Assembly: GCA_011525665.1 (NCBI GenBank)
Contig: WYAU01000075.1
Location: 62,001-126,000, forward strand
Direction of reading: 5' to 3'
Length of the DNA: 64,000 nucleotides
Source: Candidatus Brocadia sp.
GTDB lineage: Bacteria; Planctomycetota; Brocadiia; Brocadiales; Brocadiaceae
Position 1 is the stretch's first letter, and the number at the start of each line of letters is the position of its first letter. Positions 55,864 to 64,000 of the stretch are shown in pieces. The notes under the pieces were generated by a model. It ran no database searches. It had not been told where the DNA came from and saw only the letters and a program-made list of their open reading frames with translations. Made by a program: the position numbers and the translations under genes.

Positions 55864-56205
55864 TTATAGACTGCAAGGTTGCAATGCTTCGGTTTGGACA
55901 CTATCCTGTACCTGAATCCATGTTTCCCGTAATTCCTTTAAAATCTTTAAGGTGGATTCAAAATTACCACTTTTAACTTCCCGTATACAATACTCATACA
56001 ATCTGAATAAGGAATTGGCGATTTCTGCATAATCAAAATTGAGGGAATCAATTAGCTCTGCAAGCACGGTACATAATTTGGACTCGTCTTTGCGATTGCA
56101 AGCTGCAATTCCCGCATCATAGGCTTTAATCAACAATTGAACCGGATTTAGGGTCATAACCTCCTGTTCGAGGTAGTTATTGCTCATCTTTTTTGTAGCG
56201 ACCAT
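55864..56205 (-). CDS. fliS: Flagellin export chaperone FliS
   Basis: FliS holds flagellin unpolymerised in the cytoplasm and brings it to FlhA. The 113-residue protein has the family layout: NNYLEQEVMTLNPVQLLIKA, then YDAGIAACNRKDESKLC, LIDSLNFDYAEIANSLFRLY and the C-terminal helix ILKELRETWIQV. Start ATG at 56205 follows GGAGGAAATAAAACC on this strand. The typical Y..SP..L segment is changed to YLEQEVMTLNPVQLL, still recognisable. Confidence 0.88.
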   Translation of the reverse strand: MVATKKMSNNYLEQEVMTLNPVQLLIKAYDAGIAACNRKDESKLCTVLAELIDSLNFDYAEIANSLFRLYEYCIREVKSGNFESTLKILKELRETWIQVQDSVQTEALQPCSL

Positions 56206-56262
56206 AGGTTTTATTTCCTCCCTATAAAAGTGTTTTCTGCGAATTTTATAAAGGAATATGTA

Positions 56263-56733
56263 TTAGCCACAAACATCAATGTAAAAAGGTGTGTTATCTA
56301 TATGTTTTTCCATGGTACTCATGAAATGCCTACCCTCTTTAATCTTTTCAAGGCTGAGGGTAATGTCAATAATACATTGCTTCATTAAAGATATATTTAC
56401 TGCATCAAGCGAAATAATATCATCTAAAAGCTGTCGAATATTTTGTACCAGAGTATAGATTTGCAACTTCCATCTACTATGATCGGTAATATGGGGAAAT
56501 TCTTTAAAGGTATCCAGATATTTTTTTGAAGCGATTAGTTTGTCTATCAGTAAACCTCTCTCTTTTATTATTTTCTCAAGCGAATCCTCATTACATTCTT
56601 CCAGAAGCATTTTTTTTAGTTTCCGTGTGTAAATAAAAAGGAGGTGATAATCTTCTGCTTGTTTTGTAATAATATTCAATATCTCTTTCACTTCTTTTGA
56701 TTTTTCAGGGCAGCAGATGGCCTTCATATGCAA
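56263..56733 (-). CDS. FliT/FlgN-like helical protein (putative chaperone)
   Basis: A 156-residue, all-helical protein between fliD and fliS on the same strand. FliT, the FliD chaperone, occupies this place in many operons. Seen features are long amphipathic helices (KEVKEILNIITKQAEDYHLL; DSLEKIIKERGLLIDKLIAS) resembling the FliT/FlgN layout, including the KxRxxLI(DK)L-type segment. Identity is too weak for a firm symbol. An earlier start at the second Met (residue 3) is equally likely. Confidence 0.6.
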   Translation of the reverse strand: MHMKAICCPEKSKEVKEILNIITKQAEDYHLLFIYTRKLKKMLLEECNEDSLEKIIKERGLLIDKLIASKKYLDTFKEFPHITDHSRWKLQIYTLVQNIRQLLDDIISLDAVNISLMKQCIIDITLSLEKIKEGRHFMSTMEKHIDNTPFYIDVCG

Positions 56734-56753
56734 TATGGCCTTTACAATTTAAC

Positions 56754-58535
56754 TTAAAAAAGTTGCGTATTATACACGGATTGAGTAAGAGATGTTATCT
56801 GATTGCCTTGAAGTACGAGATTGTTCAGGAGTTCCTGCATTTTATAAAATTGCTGGCGATACTGATTTTCTCTTAGCTTTAACCGCGTTTCCATTCGGTC
56901 CATCCTGACATCTATATCTTCTATCTGCTTATTAATAACATTTTTTGTTTCGTCAATAAGGGAATTTCTGATAGATGAGGAGCTCTCCACAAAAGGTTTT
57001 AAAAGCGTTTCTATTTTTTTTGCAACACCATTTGTGGAATTAAATAAATCTTCAACCGCTTTTGAGTTGGAAGTAATGGCATTGTCAAATTTCGTTGTAT
57101 CTGACAGGCTTGCCTTCAGGCTGCTGCTGATGGTAACGCCAATTTCATTAAGGTAGTCAGGATTTCCTGATGTAAGCCCTGTTATCTGTTCACTTAGTTT
57201 TTGAAATAACTGACTTCTGAGAGAAGTAAAAGTTGCATTTCCAGCAAGCGGTCCCCGCGTCTTAGCAATTGTATTTACGCTCGATTTGTCTTTTATATAT
57301 TCTGTTACTGCATTAAATTTATCTAAAAAGCCGGTAATTTTTGATTGTATCGTGCTGCTATCCTGCCGAACCGTTACTGTTGTATATGTAGTATCCGTAT
57401 AATCTGTGACATTGGTGTTTTTAAGTGTATAGACGATTCCATTTGTCGTAAAGGTGTTTGTGTTTTTGGTTATCTCATCGCCCGCAGAGGAACTATTTAT
57501 TGTAAATTTCGCATCGGTACCCACTGTTGCGGTTGCATCAGATAGCTTTAATACACTCATAAGATTACCACTGACATCAGAAAGTGTAATTGTGTCTGTG
57601 CTCCCGGTAGTTTTAGATTTAAGAATGACCTTGTCAAGAGAACTGTCATAAAACGCATTTACATTTGCCGTAGAACTATTTATCCTGGAGATAACATTAT
57701 CTAAGGTGTCTGTATCGGTATTATAGGTAATTGTTACGCCATTGATTTTAAAACTGCCAGAAGTCGTACCGGTCAGTGTAGTATCAAAATTGGCTTTGGA
57801 GAGAAGCACGTCGCTCTGTATGCCGGTGGAACCATTACCACTGTAAGTGCCAGCGGTTATTTTTGACTGTGTCAAAAATGGATTTGTGCCTGTCTCGGAT
57901 ATAACCAGATCCGTTCCCCCGCTCTTTTGTTCAAAAGTAAACGTATTCTCGTTTTTGTTATAGTAAATGTTTGCGTTTGCAGTAACGTCGTTGTTGACTG
58001 CATTTAAAAACGCTTGCACCGTGCTATAATCGGATAACGTAAAGGTTTGTCCATTGATAGTTACTGTGCCGTCCGGTGTACTGGCAAATCCTGCATCTGC
58101 AAAACTTTTTGATACGTCGATGGTGCCTGCACCGGGGGCTACCTTCGTGGAACTTCTGGCAGCAGCTTTCGTTATTAATTCGCCGGTGCTTTGGATTGAA
58201 GCGCCGGTGGCTAATTGTTTCACACGAATCTGAAATGTTCCCACGGCAGCACCAGTGCCTGCAGATGCAGTCAGTTTTGTTTCATCGCTGGAGGTGGATG
58301 TTCGTGAATTATATATGGAACTTGTGCTGGTGCTTGACAAATCTCTTGAGGCCGTGAGCAGATCGGAGAGTTTGGATTTTAAATCGTTGTAAATATTTAA
58401 ACTGCCGTTAAGGCTGCTTTTTTTTGTGTTTAGTGACGTCAGCGGCCTTCTTTCCAAAGCCATAAACTGACTAACCAGCAAGTTAATATTGGAGCTGGCG
58501 CTATACGAAGATGTGATAGAGGATGATATGGCCAT
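56754..58535 (-). CDS. fliD: Flagellar filament cap protein FliD
   Basis: FliD forms the cap under which flagellin polymerises. The 593-residue protein has the FliD_N region (SNINLLVSQFMALERRPLTS; LNTKKSSLNGSLNIYNDLKS), a Ser/Thr-rich middle with repeated strands such as LTGTTSGSFKINGVTITYNT, and the FliD_C region (GDLAGNATFTSLR-type: RGPLAGNATFTSLRSQLFQK; EIGVTISSSLKASLSDTTKF; VIN-KQIEDIDVRMDRMETRL). The C-terminal coiled coil is complete. Start ATG at 58535. It lies 93 bases after flagellin 2 on the same strand. Confidence 0.95.
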   Translation of the reverse strand: MAISSSITSSYSASSNINLLVSQFMALERRPLTSLNTKKSSLNGSLNIYNDLKSKLSDLLTASRDLSSTSTSSIYNSRTSTSSDETKLTASAGTGAAVGTFQIRVKQLATGASIQSTGELITKAAARSSTKVAPGAGTIDVSKSFADAGFASTPDGTVTINGQTFTLSDYSTVQAFLNAVNNDVTANANIYYNKNENTFTFEQKSGGTDLVISETGTNPFLTQSKITAGTYSGNGSTGIQSDVLLSKANFDTTLTGTTSGSFKINGVTITYNTDTDTLDNVISRINSSTANVNAFYDSSLDKVILKSKTTGSTDTITLSDVSGNLMSVLKLSDATATVGTDAKFTINSSSAGDEITKNTNTFTTNGIVYTLKNTNVTDYTDTTYTTVTVRQDSSTIQSKITGFLDKFNAVTEYIKDKSSVNTIAKTRGPLAGNATFTSLRSQLFQKLSEQITGLTSGNPDYLNEIGVTISSSLKASLSDTTKFDNAITSNSKAVEDLFNSTNGVAKKIETLLKPFVESSSSIRNSLIDETKNVINKQIEDIDVRMDRMETRLKLRENQYRQQFYKMQELLNNLVLQGNQITSLTQSVYNTQLF

Positions 58536-58583
58536 AGTATAAATTCCTGAAAAATAAGTAATCTGGCAGATTTTTTACAATGT

Positions 58584-58618
58584 ATGCCGGTGGTGGTTTC
58601 AGAAACCATCACCGGCAT
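58584..58618 (-). terminator. Strong hairpin after flagellin 2
   Basis: ATGCCGGTGGTGGTTTC (58584-58600) pairs with GAAACCATCACCGGCAT (58602-58618) with one G-T/A-C-type mismatch; the loop is tiny. No T tract follows on the - strand, so it may stabilise the flagellin mRNA end or act as a partial terminator before fliD. Confidence 0.45.
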
Positions 58619-58628
58619 CAAGTCAATT

Positions 58629-59558
58629 TTACCTGAAAAGGCTCAATATGGATTGCGGACCTGAATTTGCCTGGGCAAGCATTGCGCTGGCAGTCTGTTG
58701 TAATATCTGCAGTTTTGTCGCATTTAATTGCTCATACGCCATATCGGCGTCTTCAATTCGGCTCCTTGCAGCCTCGGTATTCGTCTTTGCTACAGTCAAG
58801 CTTGTTTCCTGATAGCTCAGCCTGTTTACCACGGCACCAATGTAACTCAATGCCTCCGATACATCAGCAACGGCGCTATCTATCCTCCCCATTAAGGTCT
58901 GGGCAGACGCCGATGAACCTACCAGCGAACCGGCAAGGGTATTGCCACTGAGTCGTGTACCTCCACTAGCGGCGTCAAGTCTTAGCTGGGTAGATTTATA
59001 ACCTGTATTGCCACTTTCTAAACTGACATTGCCAGTTTTTAACAGATTAAATTGCAATATGTCGTTTGTGGTGCTGTTTCCTCCGCCTATCTGGAACTTA
59101 AACAGTGCGCCGCCGGCAGTGGCATTGCTTGAGCCCGTACCGCTGAATATCGCTTTGGAATTCCATGTGGCTTGCGTGACTTCAAGGTTTATTTGCGTCG
59201 CCAGGGCGGCAAGTTCGGCTTTAATTGCTGTGCGCTCCGATGTTCCAAGCGAGTCATCGGCAGCTTGGGTCGCCTTTGTTTTCATCTGTGTCAGGATATC
59301 AACGATATTATTCAAATGGCCTTCTGCAACAGACAGCAGGTTTTTGGCAGACCCGATATTACTTAACGCCTGGCCAAGACCCTCAGCGCGCGCATTAAAC
59401 TTTTTTGCGATAGTATAACCGGCAGCGTCGTCACCCGCAGTATTGATCCTTTTGCCCGTCGCCAGGCGTAATTGAGAAACAGACAAACGACCAGTGATGT
59501 CGGACAGCGATCTCAGAGCGTTGAGCGCATTAAGATTTGTATTAATTCTTGTAGTCAT
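58629..59558 (-). CDS. fliC: Flagellin 2
   Basis: A 309-residue flagellin, about 85-90% identical by eye to flagellin 1, in the opposite orientation. N-terminal NTNLNALNALRSLSDITGRL and QLRLATGKRINTAGDDAAGY; C-terminal RIEDADMAYEQLNATKLQIL then QQTASAMLAQAN. The second ATG (59558) is chosen because GGAGG lies six bases upstream; the first ATG (59561) would be only three bases from it. The alignment with flagellin 1 (MGTRINTN versus MTTRINTN) supports this. A near-perfect sigma-28 promoter lies upstream at 59714-59688. This is probably the main, FliA-dependent flagellin. Confidence 0.96.
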   Translation of the reverse strand: MTTRINTNLNALNALRSLSDITGRLSVSQLRLATGKRINTAGDDAAGYTIAKKFNARAEGLGQALSNIGSAKNLLSVAEGHLNNIVDILTQMKTKATQAADDSLGTSERTAIKAELAALATQINLEVTQATWNSKAIFSGTGSSNATAGGALFKFQIGGGNSTTNDILQFNLLKTGNVSLESGNTGYKSTQLRLDAASGGTRLSGNTLAGSLVGSSASAQTLMGRIDSAVADVSEALSYIGAVVNRLSYQETSLTVAKTNTEAARSRIEDADMAYEQLNATKLQILQQTASAMLAQANSGPQSILSLFR

Positions 59559-59687
59559 CATTAACCTCCTTGTTGTAGTGTTTTTTCCCGTATTCCATGA
59601 CGGAAAGAAAACCAGGTTGTTTTAAAAGAAACATACAGTATTTGACCGACCTGTCAGGTCTTTTGCAGTTTTCGGTACCTGGTTGAA

Positions 59688-59714
59688 TTATCGGCAGGGG
59701 TTTTAAAAAGTTTA
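59688..59714 (-). promoter_or_regulatory. Sigma-28 (FliA) promoter of flagellin 2
   Basis: On the - strand TAAACTTT, an 11-base spacer and GCCGATAA match the sigma-28 consensus with a single mismatch, and the -10 is perfect. The predicted start near 59681 gives a leader of about 120 bases. Confidence 0.88.
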
Positions 59715-59782
59715 GGAGATTTAATGAAACATTTCACTAAAGGAGTTCGATTGTGTACGCTTTTTGGGAGTGACCATCAGTG

Positions 59783-61588
59783 TCAGGCACCGGGCATAAT
59801 ACTGGACTTGTTTTCTAACTTCTTTTTTAAAACAGCAAGATTTTGTAAGGCGTAGTTGCATGCCGGGTCTATTTTTAGTGCCGCCTGGAGTCCAATTATC
59901 GCTGATTCCAATTTTCCCAATCTGGCATAACAAGTGGCGATGTTTGTAAGAACGGTTGCATCGGCAGGGGAGGCGTCCAGGTGCTTATCCAATAGTTCAA
60001 TGGCTTTCTCGTATTCCTCAATTTCTATACAGAGATTTCCGAGATCGTGGTATATGCTGCTGTCTGATGGGGTGATGCGTAAAATGTTGTTAATAAACTG
60101 AACGGCGCTTTTTTTGTCACCATTTTTGTATTTAATTCTTTCTGAAATACATTTGAGTCCCAGATGATCAGGATGATACGGCTGTATTGTTTTCAAAGTC
60201 ATTTCAGCCTCGCACAGGAGATTGGCCTCTATCTGCAAATTTAACAGAAATATGTGAGCATGTATGTTTGTATCATTATTTTTAAGCAATTGTTTTATTG
60301 TATTGATTGCTTCATGGGGTTTTTTTCGCATTGCTTGTATCTTTCCAAGCAGGAGGTAGATCTGATGGCTATTTGTATCCAATTTGAGGGCAGAGCGAGC
60401 CATGGTTTCTGCCTCTTCCAGGCGATTCAGGGAAACATATAAACTGGCAAGGTTTGAATAATAGAGCGATTCCGTATTATTAAGTTCTATTGCCTTTTTG
60501 TATGCCACTTCAGCTTCATTGATCCGTCCCAGACTCTCGTAGCACACCCCAATATTATCATATGCCTTGTGTTCATAATAATAGGCGTCAACGATGTAAA
60601 AATTAAAGGCGGGTTTTTTGTTTTCTTTATCCTTTTCAATAAGATATTTTTTAAAATAGTGTAAAGCATCGGTAAAGGACTCTTTTTTTAAGAGTATTTC
60701 TCCCAAAACAAATAGTATGTCGAGGGAATTGGGATTTTCCTGAAGCGCTTTTTTACAAATTTTTTCAGCCCTGTCCGGCTGATTTGTATTGAGCAGGGCA
60801 TATGCAAGGTCAATGTAGATTCTTTGTTTTTGGCTTTGAGAATTAAAGTCTGTATGCGACAAAGAAATATTTATTCCCTTTTCCCCTAATTCAATGACCT
60901 TCTCAAAGTTATATTCATTTCTGTAATTTCGGACAAGATTTGCCAGAACAAAAATATTGTGGGGATTTTCGGTAAGTTGTTGCCTCAGGAGGTCCCCTGT
61001 CCTTTTGTATTTCCTCTGCATTTCGGATGCAGACAAGTTGTACCCATAATGATAAAATCGTATTTCCGATTGAAATGCCTTACCCTCAAAGATGAGCTGA
61101 TTGTGTACAATTCCTTCAAAGCGTGCCTTTCCCCTGCGAAATACCCTTGTGTAATAGTGCTTTGACCGTCCTCCGGGGAGTTCGCTATAGATGGCGACAA
61201 ATATGGCATTGTACGAATCATCAGCTATCAGGTGGTGTAAAAGTGGAATGTCGGCCTGTTCCAGGGTCTCGTCCGCATCGATTTGCAGAATCCAATCACC
61301 TGTTGCATAGTTCAGGGAATGATTTCGGGCCTCGCTAAAGCTATTTTTCCAGGGATGATAATATACTTGTGCACCGAAAGAAAGCGCGATTTTCACTGTT
61401 TTATCGGTTGAACCTGTGTCGACAACAATCATTTCGTCCACGACATTTTTTATGCTGCTCAGACACTGAGCTAAAAATTTCTCTTCGTTTCTTACAATCA
61501 TACACGCAGAAAGGATAGGCCTCTGCCTGAATGTCTTAACAGGGGGTGAGACAATATGTTTTTCCGTATGAAAATCTGGAATTGTCAT
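59783..61588 (-). CDS. Family 2 glycosyltransferase with long TPR tail (copy A)
   Basis: A 601-residue protein. A GT2 domain fills about residues 25-240 with LSACMIVRNEEKFLAQCLSS, MIVVDTGSTDKTVKIALSFG, SFSEARNHSLNYATGDWILQ and the metal-binding IDADE. Ten or more TPR units follow (AEVAYKKAIELNNTESLYYS; AIELLDKHLDASPADATVLT; GLQAALKIDPACNYALQNLA). It lies about 200 bases downstream of the flagellin 2 start region, on the same strand but upstream in transcription order. The likely acceptor is flagellin or another surface protein. The copy at 61827 is a close paralogue. Confidence 0.87.
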   Translation of the reverse strand: MTIPDFHTEKHIVSPPVKTFRQRPILSACMIVRNEEKFLAQCLSSIKNVVDEMIVVDTGSTDKTVKIALSFGAQVYYHPWKNSFSEARNHSLNYATGDWILQIDADETLEQADIPLLHHLIADDSYNAIFVAIYSELPGGRSKHYYTRVFRRGKARFEGIVHNQLIFEGKAFQSEIRFYHYGYNLSASEMQRKYKRTGDLLRQQLTENPHNIFVLANLVRNYRNEYNFEKVIELGEKGINISLSHTDFNSQSQKQRIYIDLAYALLNTNQPDRAEKICKKALQENPNSLDILFVLGEILLKKESFTDALHYFKKYLIEKDKENKKPAFNFYIVDAYYYEHKAYDNIGVCYESLGRINEAEVAYKKAIELNNTESLYYSNLASLYVSLNRLEEAETMARSALKLDTNSHQIYLLLGKIQAMRKKPHEAINTIKQLLKNNDTNIHAHIFLLNLQIEANLLCEAEMTLKTIQPYHPDHLGLKCISERIKYKNGDKKSAVQFINNILRITPSDSSIYHDLGNLCIEIEEYEKAIELLDKHLDASPADATVLTNIATCYARLGKLESAIIGLQAALKIDPACNYALQNLAVLKKKLENKSSIMPGA

Positions 61589-61826
61589 CGATTGGTCACC
61601 TTAGTAAGAGCACGTGCCGCCATCTTTTTTATGAGGGAGACTCCCTTGTGAATCGTCGACGCGACGCTTTTAAAATCTCGCCATTGAAGGCTTTATATCC
61701 TGATCCTGCCGATGAATCAGACGAACAAAGACAATGAAAGGAGATGCCGGCCTTCAGTTATTTTGCAAATTGGTTGCGACAATAAAATCAAAATAGATAA
61801 TCAAAAACAGTAATATTTAATCATAA

Positions 61827-63632
61827 CTATGCGGTGTCTCCAGCAGTGGCGCAATCCGGAGTTTTTATTTTGTTTAAAATATCAAGATTTTGTAGGGCAT
61901 AATCACACCCCGGGTCGATTTTCAGTGCCGCCTGAAATCCGAATTTTGCAGATTCTAATTTCCCTAATTTAGCATAACAAACGGCAATGTTGGCAAGAAC
62001 GGTTGCATCTGCAGGAGATGAATCAAGGTATCTTTCCAGTATTTCAATGGCGGTGGCATATTTTCCCATTTCAATGCACAGGTCGCTCAGATCGAGATAG
62101 ACATCGTTATTCTGAATATCGGACTTTAGCATATTCTGGACAAATATATTGGGGCTCTTCCAGTCACCCTTTCTATGCATAATTCTTTCAGAAAGGCATT
62201 TAAGACGAAGGTTATCAGGGTAACAAGGAGTTATTTCACTTAACGTCTTTTCCGCAAGTGCGATCTGATTTGTTTTAATAAATAAGATGATCAAATGGAT
62301 GTATGCAGTTATATTCTTACTGTCTCCCTGAATGGACTGTTTAAAAGCGTCGATTGCTGCCATGTATCTTCTTTGTGAACTGTAAATCTTTCCCTGCAAT
62401 AGATAGATGAAATGATTACTGATGCCGAGTATTACAGCAGAATTAACTGTATGTTCAGCCTCGTCCAAACGATTTTGAGAAATATAGAGTTGTGCTAGAT
62501 GTGAGTAGTATAACGGTTCCTTCCTGTTCAGCTCTATTGCCTTTTTATAAGCTATTTCAGCCTCACGAAAAAGCCCCAGGTTTTTGTAGCATTCGCCGAT
62601 ATTGTTGTAGGCGCCGTGTTCGTAGTGGTAAAAATCGGCTGAGAGCACCGTGAAGGAAGGTTCCCTGTTTTCTCTTTCCTTTAAAGCAAGATACTTTTTG
62701 AAGTAATTCAGCGCATCGCTGAATGCCCTTTTTTTCAGCAATATTTCTCCCCGTACCAGGTGGACATCAAATGATTCCGGGTTTTCTTCCAGCGCTCTTT
62801 TACAGACTTCTTCAGCCCTGTCCGCTTGATTTGTATTTAACAGCGCATGAACGAGATCGATGGATATTCTTTGTCTTTGAATTTTAAAGACGAGATCTGT
62901 TTGTGAGGGTAACTGATTTAACCCTTTTTCTCCTAATTCAATAACCTTTTCAAAGTTGTATTCATTTCTGTAGTTTCGGATAAGATTTGCCAGGACAAAA
63001 ATATTATCGGGATTTTCGGCTAATTGCTGCCGTAACAGATCGCCTGTCCTTTTATATTTCTTTTGCATCTCGGATTCGCATAAATTATACCCATAGTGAT
63101 AAAGCCGTATTTCAGATTGAAGCGCCTTGCCTTCAAAGACGAGCTGATTGTGTACAATTCCCTCAAAGCGTGCCTTTCCCCTGCGAAATATTCGTTGGAA
63201 GTAATGTTTTGCCTGGCCTCCGGGGAGTTCACTAAATATGGCGACAAATATGACATTGTAAGTATCGGCGTTTATTAACTTTTGTAAAAGAGGTATGTCC
63301 GCCTGTTCCAGCGCCTCGTCCGCATCTATTTGCAGAATCCAATCTCCTGTTGCGTGACTCAGGGAGTGATTTCGAGCCTCACTAAAGCTATTCTTCCAGG
63401 GGTGATGATAAACTTTTGCCCCAAAGGATTGCGCAATTTCACATGTTCTGTCGGTTGAACCCGTGTCCACAATAATCATTTCATCCACGACATTTTTGAT
63501 ACTGTTTAAGCACTGTGGCAAAAATTTCTCCTCATTCCTCACGATCATGCACGCGGAGAGGGTAGGCGTTGCTTGGCTCTGTACAGTCTGATGACCTGAA
63601 CTTGACAGTGTTTTGTGCTTTCCCGGTGACAT
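61827..63632 (-). CDS. Family 2 glycosyltransferase with long TPR tail (copy B)
   Basis: Also 601 residues and clearly homologous to copy A over its whole length (roughly two-thirds identical by eye). GT2 motifs: LSACMIVRNEEKFLPQCLNS, IIVDTGSTDRTCEIAQSFGA, SFSEARNHSLSHATGDWILQ, IDADE. The TPR tail runs to KIDPGCDYALQNLDIL. The N-terminal 22 residues differ from copy A. The two lie in tandem, so they arose by duplication and may have split specificity. Start ATG at 63632. Confidence 0.87.
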   Translation of the reverse strand: MSPGKHKTLSSSGHQTVQSQATPTLSACMIVRNEEKFLPQCLNSIKNVVDEMIIVDTGSTDRTCEIAQSFGAKVYHHPWKNSFSEARNHSLSHATGDWILQIDADEALEQADIPLLQKLINADTYNVIFVAIFSELPGGQAKHYFQRIFRRGKARFEGIVHNQLVFEGKALQSEIRLYHYGYNLCESEMQKKYKRTGDLLRQQLAENPDNIFVLANLIRNYRNEYNFEKVIELGEKGLNQLPSQTDLVFKIQRQRISIDLVHALLNTNQADRAEEVCKRALEENPESFDVHLVRGEILLKKRAFSDALNYFKKYLALKERENREPSFTVLSADFYHYEHGAYNNIGECYKNLGLFREAEIAYKKAIELNRKEPLYYSHLAQLYISQNRLDEAEHTVNSAVILGISNHFIYLLQGKIYSSQRRYMAAIDAFKQSIQGDSKNITAYIHLIILFIKTNQIALAEKTLSEITPCYPDNLRLKCLSERIMHRKGDWKSPNIFVQNMLKSDIQNNDVYLDLSDLCIEMGKYATAIEILERYLDSSPADATVLANIAVCYAKLGKLESAKFGFQAALKIDPGCDYALQNLDILNKIKTPDCATAGDTA

Positions 63633-63749
63633 AACTTGCCTGTAGCTGTTAAAGAGTAACGTAGTATGGGGAAATTATTTTATTTATTTTTTATTAAGAG
63701 GGTTTCGTCCATTATGGATGCATAATAATTTAGCGTGTTGTTTCCTGGT

Positions 63750-64000
63750 TTAAAATCTGACCTCTGGTTTTCGCTCACCCTCTTCCCTGCTCAGGGCAGT
63801 TTTGTGACCAACAAGGGCTGCCCCCAAATTTCCCAATTGTTCATACGATTGAGCAAGTGTTAGCAAGGCTCCTTTATCTTCGGGGTGTTTTTTCAAATAC
63901 ATTTCGAAACAGTGTACAGCTTTTTTATAGGCTTTTTGTTCTCGGTAGAACTCTGCCAATTTTAACATTACATCATCGTCTGCTATGCCCTCAGAGACGG
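63750..64000 (-). CDS. C-terminal end of a TPR protein (5' end beyond window)
   Basis: On the - strand the frame is open from the window edge, through a Met at 63968, to the stop at 63750. The visible 83 residues contain two TPR units (LKLAEFYREQKAYKKAVHCF; LTLAQSYEQLGNLGAALVGH). By context this is probably another TPR-glycosyltransferase related to its neighbours, but only the repeat end is visible. Confidence 0.65.
   Translation of the reverse strand, partial: VSEGIADDDVMLKLAEFYREQKAYKKAVHCFEMYLKKHPEDKGALLTLAQSYEQLGNLGAALVGHKTALSREEGERKPEVRF

Noticed and set aside
61763-61777. Possible sigma-54 promoter on the - strand before glycosyltransferase copy A
   Set aside because: GCAA-N6-TGCGA breaks the essential GG doublet of the -24 element.
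1-64000. CRISPR array, rRNA genes, prophage
   Set aside because: No regularly spaced short repeats, no rRNA-like sequence and no phage structural genes were seen.

Overview
The window is 64 kb of bacterial chromosome, about 43% G+C by eye, dense in genes and dominated by a flagellar gene cluster. I infer a flagellated planctomycete, possibly of the anammox group (Brocadiales). The reasons are the many tetratricopeptide (TPR) proteins, the heavy sigma-54 signalling, a small Cys-rich protein of a type I associate with planctomycetes, and the overall style of the genes. The species is not proven from the sequence.

Layout. (1) 1-8.2 kb, housekeeping: infB (5' end cut by the window edge), a DUF503 gene, rbfA, hisG, a TPR lipoprotein and yebC on +, then ftsH on -. 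(2) 8.3-9.97 kb, a decayed integration site: tRNA-Pro(GGG) with a clear promoter, followed by fragments of a tyrosine integrase, a type IIG restriction-modification enzyme and an IS66-type element. (3) 10-16.8 kb: an MsbA-like ABC exporter, an ERCC4/HhH nuclease, a large hybrid histidine kinase and a CorC/CNNM-type membrane protein. (4) 16.9-29.7 kb, the regulatory end of the flagellar locus: flgM with a sigma-28 promoter, a CsgG/FlgO-like TPR protein, a sigma-54 response regulator, a partner-switch-like pair (receiver + dead PP2C + HATPase, and a STAS protein), three exported or membrane TPR proteins (one with an STN domain), and a PAS histidine kinase with a second sigma-54 regulator. (5) 29.8-47.8 kb, the basal body and export apparatus: flgB-flgC-fliE, fliF-G-H-I-J-motE-like-fliL-M-N, fliO-P-Q-R-flhB-flhA, flhG, a small membrane protein and fliA. 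(6) 47.8-51.2 kb: two related HD-GYP proteins. (7) 51.3-64 kb, filament and glycosylation: two flagellins in opposite orientation, fliD, a FliT-like gene, fliS, flaG, four TPR-glycosyltransferases, and the end of another TPR gene.

How it fits together. I found eight matches to the sigma-54 pattern TGGCA-N6-TTGC, all just upstream of flagellar or signalling genes, and two good sigma-28 promoters, before flgM and flagellin 2. This suggests a hierarchy: the two-component pair drives sigma-54 transcription of the hook-basal body and export genes; FliA, held by FlgM, then turns on filament genes. The HD-GYP proteins would link this to cyclic di-GMP, and the TPR-glycosyltransferases probably decorate flagellin. 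FlhF is missing beside flhG, and no hook, rod (beyond flgB and flgC), P/L-ring or motor genes lie in the window.
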